Positions 1-8,439 of a DNA stretch of 30,783 nucleotides are shown piece by piece. Every line of letters begins with the position of its first letter. Within the stretch, counting starts at the first letter, position 1. The notes beneath the pieces are model-generated. The model was not told the origin of the DNA and ran no database searches. It worked only from the letters and a program-made list of their open reading frames with translations. The translations under genes were made by a program, and so were the position numbers. This DNA comes from a virus. Where the stretch lies: IMG/VR virus record IMGVR_UViG_3300044522_000524, positions 1 through 30,783 of that record; one strand, written 5' to 3'.

Positions 1-29
1 TTGTGACATCACATACTTCATATTTTATG

Positions 30-167
30 TTAACTATGGAACAAATTTTCAGGTCTGATATAATCCAATCTCACAACACTGGCGAAGGCCAGAGCGGGAT
101 TGTTGGCGGGTATGTTCGCCCACCAGTAATCAGCAAACAAGGGGGGCGCCCGGATCGCTCTGGACAC
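30..167 (-). CDS. Candidate small ORF downstream of the last tail gene
   Basis: A 45-codon frame starts at GTG (167) just after an in-frame TGA and ends at TAA. The peptide is rich in Ala, Pro and Asn and has a WW pair near residue 15. I do not recognise it. The Shine-Dalgarno is poor (GAAGAA). The rest of positions 1 to 232 holds nothing else I can support. An overlapping plus-strand frame (3 to 236) looks like a shadow. This may be chance, and it is listed because it is the only frame with ordinary protein-like composition beyond the structural operon. Confidence 0.2.
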   Translation of the reverse strand: MSRAIRAPPLFADYWWANIPANNPALAFASVVRLDYIRPENLFHS

Positions 168-232
168 GCTTCTTCAGTTAAGTCTTACGATTGGCCCGCG
201 GTTTACGAGGTGTGGGTTGCGGGCTATTTAAT

Positions 233-1315
233 TTAGTTGTCGTATTCATCCCAGTGCTTATAGATGCATTCAACGTAATTTGGATTGGGAATCGTTTGAG
301 TTGGATCGTTAGGGTAATCAGGATTAGGGATTCTTGGTGGGATTAAGTTGTAAGGATTAATAAAGCATTCTGCTGTTGGTTTATCCCAGCGAAACGTGAA
401 TGTTGCTGGGCCTGTTGTATCAATATCGGAAGTGCTGCCAAAACCAGAGCCTGGGGGATAATAAGTATCATAAGGATATCCATTCAAATGTTCGGGTAAA
501 GGAATTGGAGTGGCTTCGTCGTTTTTAGGAGATATAACCATTGCTGTTGGTAATTTGCTGATATCTTTTCGTGTTTGCTGCATTGTTCCAGGCACAGTGA
601 TTGAGCCGGCATCTCCGCTAAATGGCGGATTGTCAGGGTCAAAATCTATCCAATGGTCGCATCTCACAACAATAGACTCATCTACAGAGACTGAGGCATC
701 CTTTGGCCAGCTACCATAATCAAGATAGACTGCGTAATGACATTCTGGTCGATCGTAAGCCTCAATTGAGGCTTGAATACGAAGCTGCCCGCGTTTCCAA
801 TCGTAAGTAAAGGACATCCCTTGAAAGATTCTGTAAGCATACGAAGCCAGCATGTTCCCGCCATCATATTTAAACACCCATTTGGAACCGGCTGCGGAAG
901 CGGAAGTATCCCAAGTGACTTTAAAGGGATATGAACGGCCTTGAGTTCGAGACAAAAAAGGCAGGTTTTGTCCGTTTGTTTGATCCGTCCATCCGGCCCA
1001 CTCTTCACCACGATCATACTGGTGCACCGCCAAACATCGTCGCGATTGAGCTGTTGATGGGCTTGGCCCTGTAAATGCTGGCTCGCTTGACTCAAAATCA
1101 GCAGAAACCCATAACCCATCAAAACCAAATGGATAAGTCCCAATCACTCCATATCCCGGCTGTAAATTCCCTACATTCTGGATCGGCGAAAAAATCCCGC
1201 CCTTATAATTATCAACTTTCGCCTGCTCAATCTGCTCAGAAGACCGGGCCATCATGTGATTGGCCCGGTCTTGACGGCGTTCCATTTCGATCAATCGTCG
1301 CCAGAATTCATTCAT
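233..1315 (-). CDS. Probable distal tail / baseplate-associated protein
   Basis: This 360-residue protein is the last clear gene of the structural operon. It starts 3 bases after the stop of the 49-residue gene upstream (TAAACTATG) with no strong ribosome binding site, so translation is probably coupled. Residues 1 to about 35 form a charged amphipathic helix that closely resembles the start of that small neighbour. The remainder is rich in Gly, Ser, aromatic residues and Pro and looks beta-structured. Near the C-terminus there is a proline-rich segment ending TIPNPNY that recurs in the tail hub protein two genes upstream. Position after tape measure and hub suggests a virion protein at the tail tip or a fibre component. 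I cannot name a family, so function rests on context. Confidence 0.55.
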   Translation of the reverse strand: MNEFWRRLIEMERRQDRANHMMARSSEQIEQAKVDNYKGGIFSPIQNVGNLQPGYGVIGTYPFGFDGLWVSADFESSEPAFTGPSPSTAQSRRCLAVHQYDRGEEWAGWTDQTNGQNLPFLSRTQGRSYPFKVTWDTSASAAGSKWVFKYDGGNMLASYAYRIFQGMSFTYDWKRGQLRIQASIEAYDRPECHYAVYLDYGSWPKDASVSVDESIVVRCDHWIDFDPDNPPFSGDAGSITVPGTMQQTRKDISKLPTAMVISPKNDEATPIPLPEHLNGYPYDTYYPPGSGFGSTSDIDTTGPATFTFRWDKPTAECFINPYNLIPPRIPNPDYPNDPTQTIPNPNYVECIYKHWDEYDN

Positions 1316-1318
1316 AGT

Positions 1319-1468
1319 TTAATCTGCTTGCGCTGGTGGAGGCGGTTGATAGATTGGCGTTTGGAGCGATACTACAAAGGCTTGCAGATTGGCGTTTTTA
1401 TATTCCAGATCCGCCATCCGGCGTTCCATTTCCATCAGTCGTCGGTAGGCTTCGTTTAGGTTTGCCAC
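1319..1468 (-). CDS. Small helical protein, N-terminal paralogue of the next gene
   Basis: This 49-residue protein has a GTG start and a good Shine-Dalgarno (GAGGTG, about 5 bases upstream). Its first 30 residues form a charged helix (RRLMEMERRMADLE) and its end is a Pro/Gln tail (QPPPPAQAD). The helix matches the start of the following 360-residue protein (RRLIEMERRQDRAN), and the shared DNA includes an identical 14-base stretch, so the two N-termini look duplicated. It overlaps the end of the 85-residue gene by 71 bases in another frame. It may be an oligomerisation peptide working with its neighbour. Function is unknown. Confidence 0.55.
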   Translation of the reverse strand: MANLNEAYRRLMEMERRMADLEYKNANLQAFVVSLQTPIYQPPPPAQAD

Positions 1469-1655
1469 TCTTCACCTCTTTCTTTTCTTCCACAAAGAGA
1501 AACACAGGCCGTCCCAGTTCGTTCTCGTCACAAACGTAGGTCACGGAATCGCACTTGGCCACATACGCTTCCGCAGCATCACGGGTCGCGAATTCGCCAG
1601 CATCCTCTTGGAATGAGCGATCAAGGAAGTGACGAGTTCGTTTCAGGTGGATCAT
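1398..1655 (-). CDS. Small hypothetical protein in tail operon
   Basis: This 85-residue protein starts 2 bases after the stop of the tail hub gene, with AAGGA about 8 bases before the ATG. Residues 1 to about 60 look like a compact alpha/beta domain (DRSF, then a FATRDAAEAYVAK helix, then VTYVCDENELGRPVFLFVEEKK). The last 25 residues are polar and Gly/Pro-rich and lie over the start of the 49-residue gene in another frame. I do not recognise the family. Its place between hub and distal proteins suggests a minor tail or assembly protein. Only the first two-thirds looks structurally constrained. Confidence 0.5.
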   Translation of the reverse strand: MIHLKRTRHFLDRSFQEDAGEFATRDAAEAYVAKCDSVTYVCDENELGRPVFLFVEEKKEVKSGKPKRSLPTTDGNGTPDGGSGI

Positions 1656-1657
1656 TC

Positions 1658-4426
1658 TTACTGTCCTTGATTCGCGTTGTAGTTTCTGCCGTCCAGCCCA
1701 TATCCAGTTTCAATGTCACCCGCTGCGGTGTGGAAGTTGTTGGACGAGCCTTGACCGTCACCATCCAGTGTACCCGTTGCCGCCGCTTCAATGGCGTTCT
1801 GCTGTGCGTTGCGAGCCATGTCAGCACCCATGGAGACCGCTTCCGCTCCGAGCTGCTCCGCAGTCTGGGTGAACCCTAAACCGGCGTTACGCAACCGGCC
1901 AGCCTCGTTCGGGTCCACATCAAAGGTCTTGGTTGCCAGATCCATCGCTCGTTTATCTTCGATCGCGTTGGTGTTGGCTCGTGGCAGTGCGTCAATCGGG
2001 TCAAAGTAATCGGTTCGCTGTTCTTCGCGTGGTGAAGACGGATACATGCACGGATGAAACACGATGGCCGATTGATCAGCATATGGGTTTCGACGATTGG
2101 AGAGCTGATATTCTGTCATCACAGGTACGTCACCGTTGCCGTGGCTCCAACGAATGGTGCAGCCTCGAACATCGGTCGTCAGGAAATCAAACTTCTGAAC
2201 TGCGGTTGTGTCCCAGGCTGGATCGGACCAGGTCACATAATATCCGCTTCCGATGATCACACTGACATCCAGCCTGGTAGCCGATCCTTCGATGATCGTA
2301 TCCATATTGTTTTCGAGCTGTTGTGTAGCCCACTGATACATGACAGGCTTATCAATCACGTCCACCCAGTCGCGGTTATTGATATAGCGAGTGCGTTTTA
2401 AGCCGTCCACCGTGAAACTTGTGCCGCGATACTGAGGAGTCAGGATCGGGTTGAGCGGATCATTGGAATTCGGTGTTTCCAAATCTGCAGGCGCTGGTGC
2501 TTCGAGTGCGTTTCCTGAGACTGGTAGTAAAACGCGAATTTCTGTGGGTTGGCCTGATACGTCAGCTCCACCCACTTCCAAGTTGAGGGAATTTCCAAAC
2601 ACAGTCACCACAGCTCGATCAAAGATAATATCTTCGGTCTTGCGATCGACCTGAAATCCAATCGTCGAAGACTGAGCACCAACGGTGACTCTGGCCAGTG
2701 CCGTTTGCGTTACTGCAACCTCAACCTCTACACCATCCACAAGCGTTTTCCATGTAACCTTGGCAGGGAAAGCAGGCTGAACACGTTTGGCAACACCTGT
2801 TCCGTCTGGCATCTTGGCGTTGATTTTGTATCGACGCCAGGTGAGCATGCCCGGCCAACGGGTCGCGGTCAGTGTGGCCTTGGTAAAATCTGTGTTCGTG
2901 AGCGGAGTGGATAGGACCAGATAGCATCGACCGCCCTCGATCTTTGTGTTGTCAACAATACTAATTGACGCGGTGCTCACCCATTGATTATTAGGTTGCG
3001 TCAGGCGTGTGGCTGAAACCTTGCCGCCATACTCATTGGAGTTCTGGCCCCAAACGCCTTCATCCCATTCAAGCGAACGTTCCGCAGCTGCGCCGGGGAT
3101 CACGCTGTTGGCAGGTGGTGCAAGTGCTGTCACAGGCGTAAAGAGCAGGAAGGCCGGGCTGGTGAGCTTGGGGTCCGTGATGTCAGCAATGTAATCAGGA
3201 TTCGGGATCGTTTTGCTGGGATCTTCAGGGAATGCAGGATCAGGAAGCGTAGGCGAAACTTCGTTGGGGCTGGACGTGGTTCTTGGTCGCCTGCATAGAC
3301 AAGTGCCTTCCACAGAACGTGGAACACCCGCATAAGTGACGGAGAGCTTCCACTTGGACTTGGCGTCCTGATTCGATGTGAACCAAGGCTTGATGGCAAA
3401 GTCTTCAGAGATTTCGCCTTTGTTTAGTGACAGCTCCATTGGCTTGACGTTTGGCCCACCACGAACGACCACACGGGAAAAGCTGTTGGAGTAGTTGCGC
3501 TGGACCTGTGGAGCTGGGTCGGTGTGCATGCCTAATGAGATTGGAGTGATCCGTGTGGCCGCGTTTCGGAATCGGAGTATTCCGTACAGTCTCTTGCCGT
3601 CATAATCGCCAGCGCCCTGCGGTTGCTCCAGAACTGGCTCGACCCACATGGTGTGATTCGGAGCCGCAGCTTGCAGGATGTTGCGAATCCCTTGCAAGAG
3701 GTCATCACCACCAAACAGGACCGGCTTGGGTGCGATCATGGCCGATAGATAGGGATCACCGATCAGGTCGTTTCGGGTACGCTCATCAATCTTGTAAATC
3801 GGTGTGGTTTGCGTGGTGTCGAGATAATACTTGCCGAAACCAAACGCGATGTTGCGTGGATCAGGGTCGGTTTCTTCTGTCGTCAGATTTGCCAGCTCGT
3901 CAAAGTGTTTTGCGGTTGTGTATTCTTCCAAGACGAGCAAAATCATCTCGGCCAAATTGAGATCCGCGTAGGTCGGATCATACATCGTGTCTGTTGTGGC
4001 CAAATTGAATTGTGCTTGCCCTGTGCCATCAAACGGAGAGACCACTGGCCACTGAGTCGCGAGATAGTCAGCTCCTAGCGCCTCATAACCATACGACCAT
4101 CCATGATTGCCCAGGCTGTTCACACGGCGTGTCATCTGGCCCAGAAAGACCAGTTTCCACCATGGCTGGTCAGGGAACGTGGAATAGGTGGTTGTGGGGC
4201 CTGGTGGCGTGTAGCCGTGTGCCGCATCAATCTTGCCATCATCGAAGAATAGAGCTACGGTTTTGTTGATCCACGGATCCAGAGCGATCGGGAACGTGGA
4301 TTCCTGCGTGAAGTGAAGGCTGGGAATTTCATCCTTGATCCATGGAATCAAAGATTCCATGCGGATGTTATTGGCGTTCAAGTCGATGTATTTGCCGTCG
4401 ATCCAAAGTTGTACGTCGCGGAGCAT
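1658..4426 (-). CDS. Large tail hub / baseplate-like protein
   Basis: This protein has about 922 residues from the ATG at 4426, preceded by AGAGGTG; a GTG two codons earlier overlaps that site and is less likely. It follows the tape measure gene directly, where siphophages encode their distal tail and hub proteins. The N-terminal 180 residues contain beta-strand patterns reminiscent of tail hub proteins (VALFFDDG, then KLVFLGQ, then YGYEALGADYL), but the match is by eye. The middle is beta-rich with long Pro-rich linkers, including a DP..TIPNPDY segment shared with the 360-residue protein. The last 120 residues are helical, rich in Ala, Asn and Gln. No enzymatic motif was seen. A minor tail protein with receptor or hub function is the best reading. 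Confidence 0.6.
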   Translation of the reverse strand: MLRDVQLWIDGKYIDLNANNIRMESLIPWIKDEIPSLHFTQESTFPIALDPWINKTVALFFDDGKIDAAHGYTPPGPTTTYSTFPDQPWWKLVFLGQMTRRVNSLGNHGWSYGYEALGADYLATQWPVVSPFDGTGQAQFNLATTDTMYDPTYADLNLAEMILLVLEEYTTAKHFDELANLTTEETDPDPRNIAFGFGKYYLDTTQTTPIYKIDERTRNDLIGDPYLSAMIAPKPVLFGGDDLLQGIRNILQAAAPNHTMWVEPVLEQPQGAGDYDGKRLYGILRFRNAATRITPISLGMHTDPAPQVQRNYSNSFSRVVVRGGPNVKPMELSLNKGEISEDFAIKPWFTSNQDAKSKWKLSVTYAGVPRSVEGTCLCRRPRTTSSPNEVSPTLPDPAFPEDPSKTIPNPDYIADITDPKLTSPAFLLFTPVTALAPPANSVIPGAAAERSLEWDEGVWGQNSNEYGGKVSATRLTQPNNQWVSTASISIVDNTKIEGGRCYLVLSTPLTNTDFTKATLTATRWPGMLTWRRYKINAKMPDGTGVAKRVQPAFPAKVTWKTLVDGVEVEVAVTQTALARVTVGAQSSTIGFQVDRKTEDIIFDRAVVTVFGNSLNLEVGGADVSGQPTEIRVLLPVSGNALEAPAPADLETPNSNDPLNPILTPQYRGTSFTVDGLKRTRYINNRDWVDVIDKPVMYQWATQQLENNMDTIIEGSATRLDVSVIIGSGYYVTWSDPAWDTTAVQKFDFLTTDVRGCTIRWSHGNGDVPVMTEYQLSNRRNPYADQSAIVFHPCMYPSSPREEQRTDYFDPIDALPRANTNAIEDKRAMDLATKTFDVDPNEAGRLRNAGLGFTQTAEQLGAEAVSMGADMARNAQQNAIEAAATGTLDGDGQGSSNNFHTAAGDIETGYGLDGRNYNANQGQ

Positions 4427-4438
4427 GAACACCTCTAC

Positions 4439-6133
4439 TTAATTGGACCGCATGCCGCCTTGGAAGCCCGGTTTGCGATTTCCTGCTTGCATCTCCTGCA
4501 TAGCACGCAACCGGCTCATCTCTTGACCACGGGCCGTCAGTTGCAATTGCTTGAACATGGTTAAATCCATTTCGCCAGTTCTCATCATGGTACGAACAAT
4601 ATCTGTGCCGATCTCCTTGATTTCTTCCGTTGTTTTCTTGGCCTGCTCTGCGGTCATGCCATCATTCTGGAATTTAGCAAGCAGTGCCTGTTCTTGCTGC
4701 TGACCTGTGTTTTGTCTGGCCACCTGAGCGGATCGACTGGTCCCAACAGCAGCGTTCTGGCGTTGGACGGCCAAACCTTCTGGAGTGACGCCCATGCGAT
4801 CCATTGCTCGATCGCGGATTTCTACGCGTTTTTTCTCTTCTCGTTCAGCTAGTTTCTCGTTTGCTTTGTCATCACGTTCAGCCTTTTTCTCTGCTGCTTC
4901 TTCAACTCGTTGGCCAGTTGCTAACATGCGACCCATTCGGGCAAAGGCTTGAGTCTGTGCCGCAGCCTTTTTTTCTCTAACGATTCGCGACTCTTTCATT
5001 TTCTCGATTGAGTCTTCTACAGCTTTGTCAGCCTCATCAGACTGTAGTTTCTGGATGTGGTAATCTCGCAACTGAGCCGCTTGCTCAGGAACGATTGCGG
5101 CCATATCCTGATAAGCCTTGTTGATATCATCAATGGTTTTGGCGTTCTGCATGCGAGCTAAAATGTCATTAACGGTCTCTTGTTGCTCCTTGTCCGTTGC
5201 GGCCATCGCTGTCGCTTTGCCTTGTTGTATGTACCTTTCTCGCTCATAAGGTTTAGCAACTGCCAGCATGTCTCTCGCTGCGTCTTCACGAGCTTTTCCA
5301 CTCTTGCCAGCATTACGCATAGTGAATTCGTCGCTCATCTTTAATCCAGCCAGAGCCGCTTCATCCTCTGAAAATTGCGGCTGTTGCTTGGACAAGTTGC
5401 TGAGCATTTCCTTTTTGAGATTCTTCAACTCTCCAGTATCAACATACTTCTCTTTAAAAGATTCCTGCTGTTTCTTTACTCTTTCGGCTTCAATCATGCC
5501 AACGTTTTCGTCTGCTTCTTTTCCTGCCTTCTGAGCTGCTTTTTCGTCAGCCAAACGCTTTTCAGCATCGGCCAAATCTTCAGTGACGTTCCGCAGTTTG
5601 CTACGGTTTGCAAACGAAGTGTCCTCTGATTCAATTAGTTTGTCGTACTCTTCTTTTAACCTTTTTACTTCGGCTGTTTGCCGAATCAGTTCGTCAGAAA
5701 CCTCACCTAACTTTGGCTTGACTGACTCATCTATGATTCCTGATAGTTTGATGAGCTTTTCACCAAATACAAAAATCCCTACGCCTGCAAGTTGTAAAGC
5801 TCCAGCCAGACCGGCACCTAGTCCGACTCCCGTAACTAGTTGCTGCACATTATTTAAAATTGCAGGAAATCCACCTTGCGCCAAGTCCTGCATAGCGTAT
5901 GCAAAACCGCCAAGACCACGGCCCTTGCCCGTTTTTTCGCCTGCTGCTTCGCCTAGAGTGTCGTCAAGCTCTTTGACTTTCTTCTTTGTTTTTTCCGCTT
6001 TATCCGTGACATTCTCAAACGCATAATCAGACAGGCCCATAGCTTGGGCCAATTCTTCGAATCGTTGCTCTAAAGCCTTTATGTCCTGTACACCATCGGT
6101 GGACAGGACCAGGCGAATCTTTTCATCAGCCAT
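4439..6133 (-). CDS. Tail tape measure protein
   Basis: This 564-residue protein is the probable tape measure, which sets tail length and passes through the tail tube. Residues 1 to 70 are helical and charged. Residues 74 to 127 form a Gly/Ala-rich hydrophobic stretch (FAYAMQDLAQGGFP, then LVTGVGLGAGLAGAL and VGIFVFG), the membrane-active segment typical of tape measures. The remaining 430 residues are an extended Lys/Glu/Ala/Gln-rich coiled coil. It is short for the family, which implies a short tail. It lies between the tail tube and hub genes as expected. The start ATG has AGGGA about 9 bases upstream. No tail-assembly-chaperone genes precede it, which is unusual. Confidence 0.8.
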   Translation of the reverse strand: MADEKIRLVLSTDGVQDIKALEQRFEELAQAMGLSDYAFENVTDKAEKTKKKVKELDDTLGEAAGEKTGKGRGLGGFAYAMQDLAQGGFPAILNNVQQLVTGVGLGAGLAGALQLAGVGIFVFGEKLIKLSGIIDESVKPKLGEVSDELIRQTAEVKRLKEEYDKLIESEDTSFANRSKLRNVTEDLADAEKRLADEKAAQKAGKEADENVGMIEAERVKKQQESFKEKYVDTGELKNLKKEMLSNLSKQQPQFSEDEAALAGLKMSDEFTMRNAGKSGKAREDAARDMLAVAKPYERERYIQQGKATAMAATDKEQQETVNDILARMQNAKTIDDINKAYQDMAAIVPEQAAQLRDYHIQKLQSDEADKAVEDSIEKMKESRIVREKKAAAQTQAFARMGRMLATGQRVEEAAEKKAERDDKANEKLAEREEKKRVEIRDRAMDRMGVTPEGLAVQRQNAAVGTSRSAQVARQNTGQQQEQALLAKFQNDGMTAEQAKKTTEEIKEIGTDIVRTMMRTGEMDLTMFKQLQLTARGQEMSRLRAMQEMQAGNRKPGFQGGMRSN

Positions 6134-6157
6134 AGGTTTGATTCCCTAGCAAATTGA

Positions 6158-7201
6158 TTACGGTGCTGTTGGTGTTGTGCCGACCACGTGCGCAACGGTC
6201 AGATCAAGATTTGCGGCTGTGGAATCAAAGTGCGGTGTCAACTGTGCATTCTGCGTGAGAAAGTCGTTGACTGGGAAGTTGTCCGTCAGTGTGGTCAAAA
6301 CCAGATTGATCCACTTGAAGGTTAATGTTCCTGTGCTTGTCAGGTCTGAGAGCACCAGGTTGGATTCTGGGTACTGAACTGAGGCCATTCCGTTGATGAT
6401 GTTCAAATACCGCGTTTTGAAGTCCCATGAATCCACATCCCAGACTGCCGCAAGTGTGGGCGTCCAGCCATGGTGCGCCATAGCGTTGACCGTTGCGCCC
6501 TTATTCATGCGTTCAGTCAGCATGTGTTTGATGTCGATCGTCCATGAACGAATGATCGAATCCAAGTTTGCAGCCGTTGCGCCCGTGCCAAGCGTCAACG
6601 TGGACTTGTTCCAGCGATACGGCTTGACTGGCAGTTCGAGCGTGCCGGGCTTGGGAACGGCTGTTGTGCCACCGGGGAAAAGTTGTGGGTCAGGTAAGTC
6701 AATCCGAGTCGAGCCAATAAAATTGGCCTGAATCGAGACTGGCGCTTTGCCACCATCGTTGGAGCCTGTCACGGTGGCTCCGCTGAACTTGACGCCTGTG
6801 AAACGATCTTTCCAGACGATACCTCCGTTGCCAATCACCACACGATCAATACAGTAGCTGGGCAGATCCTGCACGAAAGATGTGGGGTCAAACGTGGGTT
6901 CCAGAACAGCCTTTTTCCAGAACGGGGCTTGCTCGTGATAGAGAACCGTGTTGATGGTCCCAGCGATCTTGTATTGTTCTGAGCCTGATAGTCGGCTCGT
7001 CAGGCCACGCTTAGGGACAACAGACTGAATGTTCCACGGTGTGAACGTCTGCGTGATGGTGGGCGTTTGCGTCCCGTAGTCAACCCAGATATAATCCGTG
7101 TTGAGAGTTGGGTTGACCTTTGGGCCACTGTTGTAGCCTCCCGTTGGAGGAGTTGTGGTGGTCCTATCTTTTTCGACTGTGATTCGCACGAATTGTTGCA
7201 C
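6158..7201 (-). CDS. Major tail tube protein
   Basis: This 347-residue protein is beta-rich with alternating short strands and Thr/Asn/Pro loops. It lies directly upstream of the tape measure gene and downstream of a tail-completion protein, the normal site of the tail tube subunit that stacks into the non-contractile tail. A central SWTIDIKH strand and a terminal LTFKWINLVLTT strand fit the tube beta-sandwich pattern. The start is GTG with GAGGT 8 bases upstream, an uncommon codon for such an abundant product. The length is greater than that of many tube proteins, so an added surface domain is possible. Assignment rests mainly on position and composition. Confidence 0.7.
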   Translation of the reverse strand: MQQFVRITVEKDRTTTTPPTGGYNSGPKVNPTLNTDYIWVDYGTQTPTITQTFTPWNIQSVVPKRGLTSRLSGSEQYKIAGTINTVLYHEQAPFWKKAVLEPTFDPTSFVQDLPSYCIDRVVIGNGGIVWKDRFTGVKFSGATVTGSNDGGKAPVSIQANFIGSTRIDLPDPQLFPGGTTAVPKPGTLELPVKPYRWNKSTLTLGTGATAANLDSIIRSWTIDIKHMLTERMNKGATVNAMAHHGWTPTLAAVWDVDSWDFKTRYLNIINGMASVQYPESNLVLSDLTSTGTLTFKWINLVLTTLTDNFPVNDFLTQNAQLTPHFDSTAANLDLTVAHVVGTTPTAP

Positions 7202-7205
7202 GTTT

Positions 7206-7697
7206 TCAGACCTCTCTAATTGCGAGTGATACCGACAGTACCGCCGTAGAAACCAACGTCCGTGTGTCTAAGTTTGGGTTGTATGTGATGGCCGCTTGTG
7301 TCCAGTTCATCGCCTTGTACATCGTGCCTGGGACACCATCCAAGGCCAGAGCCATCCAGTCATCATTGTGAACACTGATACACTTGCGGAGAGCTGACCA
7401 CAGGTTCATCAAGTCGCCGTGATAGCCTTGTGAGACTTCCAGTACAAACCCGATTTGAATTGTATTTTCATCGCGACTGAGTGTTTCACTCATCACGGAT
7501 CCGGCGCCAGCTTCGATTCGCATGGCTGGAAGTTTCTGGACCGGCACGGGAGCAAAGTTGAAGGGTGTGTGGTGGAATGATTTGATGACTGCGGATAGAA
7601 CCGGATCATCTGTGACTCTGGCAATCACCGCTTCATAGACATGCAGTTCAGGCGATTTGTCGAGCGGAAGTGTTGAGGTCTTATCAGGGATTGGCAC
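7206..7697 (-). CDS. Tail terminator / tail completion protein
   Basis: This 163-residue protein is encoded immediately before the tail tube, the usual place of the tail terminator that caps the tube and joins it to the head. It has alternating helix and strand (an N-terminal helix from residue 15, then IQIGFVLEVS and a Trp-containing helix NLWSALRKCI), and ends with a strand (LSVSLAIREV), a pattern compatible with the gpU-type fold. It starts at GTG with GAGG 7 bases upstream and overlaps the preceding gene by 14 bases. The family was inferred from synteny and pattern, not from a motif. Confidence 0.55.
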   Translation of the reverse strand: MPIPDKTSTLPLDKSPELHVYEAVIARVTDDPVLSAVIKSFHHTPFNFAPVPVQKLPAMRIEAGAGSVMSETLSRDENTIQIGFVLEVSQGYHGDLMNLWSALRKCISVHNDDWMALALDGVPGTMYKAMNWTQAAITYNPNLDTRTLVSTAVLSVSLAIREV

Positions 7698-8439
7698 GCG
7701 GTTTCCTCTTCTTTTTTGTCTTGCCGATGAAGTCGGGAATGTGGCCCGCTTCGGTAAAATATTCGTACTGTTTATCCATGACTTCCTGAATCCATTTTTG
7801 AAGGTCTGTGCGTGCTCTGGTGCGTCCCCAAGCTCTTAATCCTGCCATGTTGCGTCTTGCAAGGTTCTTGCCTCGACCAACACCAATCACGCCAAAGAGT
7901 GGGCCGGAAGTTGTTGCGACTACGTTGCCGGAGAAGTGGAACGGTAAGAACTCAACACCTTTTTTACTTACAACGTCATCCCAGCCGCCTTCAACTCCAA
8001 ATTCTCCGCCTGTGCTATCTACCGCTTTTACGGTGTAGTTGCTGATAATTCGTGACGCCATGCCACGCGGAGCCAATGGAGGACCAGACAAGGCTTGATA
8101 CTGCTTTGTTGATAGGTTTGCTCCAGATCCAGACTTATAACCCGGCTCTTTAGCGCCTGTTACATTTGTTTTCCAGTCCACTGGTCCAAATGGATTTGGC
8201 ACAAACTTGACGTATGTAGGCCGATCATAACCAGCCTGTGAAAAACTGTTTCGGTAAATGGTAGCCGTGACTGAGTTGTCGTCCTTGTCCTTGCCAGCCA
8301 AAACCCCTTTTCGATTATCTTCAACCAGGGTGTTTGCCCACGATTGCATGAGTGAACCAACATAATTCTCAACCGTGGAAAGGCTGGCAACAAACGCGTG
8401 CGTTCCGTCAAATGTTCCTTCCACAAAACCTGATATCAT
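7684..8439 (-). CDS. Head-tail joining / neck-region protein
   Basis: This 251-residue protein lies between two putative neck proteins, with an ATGA overlap with the gene before it and 14 bases with the one after. The C-terminal 60 residues are strongly basic and helical, ending in KTKKKRKPRANP. The central part has Gly-rich loops and strands (FHFSGNVVATTSGPLFG). I recognise no family. HK97 gp10-like or neck function is possible from context. The Lys/Arg tail could contact DNA or the capsid interior surface. Confidence 0.45.
   Translation of the reverse strand: MISGFVEGTFDGTHAFVASLSTVENYVGSLMQSWANTLVEDNRKGVLAGKDKDDNSVTATIYRNSFSQAGYDRPTYVKFVPNPFGPVDWKTNVTGAKEPGYKSGSGANLSTKQYQALSGPPLAPRGMASRIISNYTVKAVDSTGGEFGVEGGWDDVVSKKGVEFLPFHFSGNVVATTSGPLFGVIGVGRGKNLARRNMAGLRAWGRTRARTDLQKWIQEVMDKQYEYFTEAGHIPDFIGKTKKKRKPRANP

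Noticed and set aside
194-224. GCCCGC/GCGGGC stem followed by T-rich bases on the plus strand
   Set aside because: The 6-bp stem with a 19-base loop is weak, and no plus-strand gene needs it. On the minus strand no T-tract follows.
5583-6026. 147-residue plus-strand frame opposite the tape measure gene
   Set aside because: The Ser/Phe/Pro-rich translation is the mirror of the Lys/Glu/Ala-rich coiled coil and has no independent start signal.
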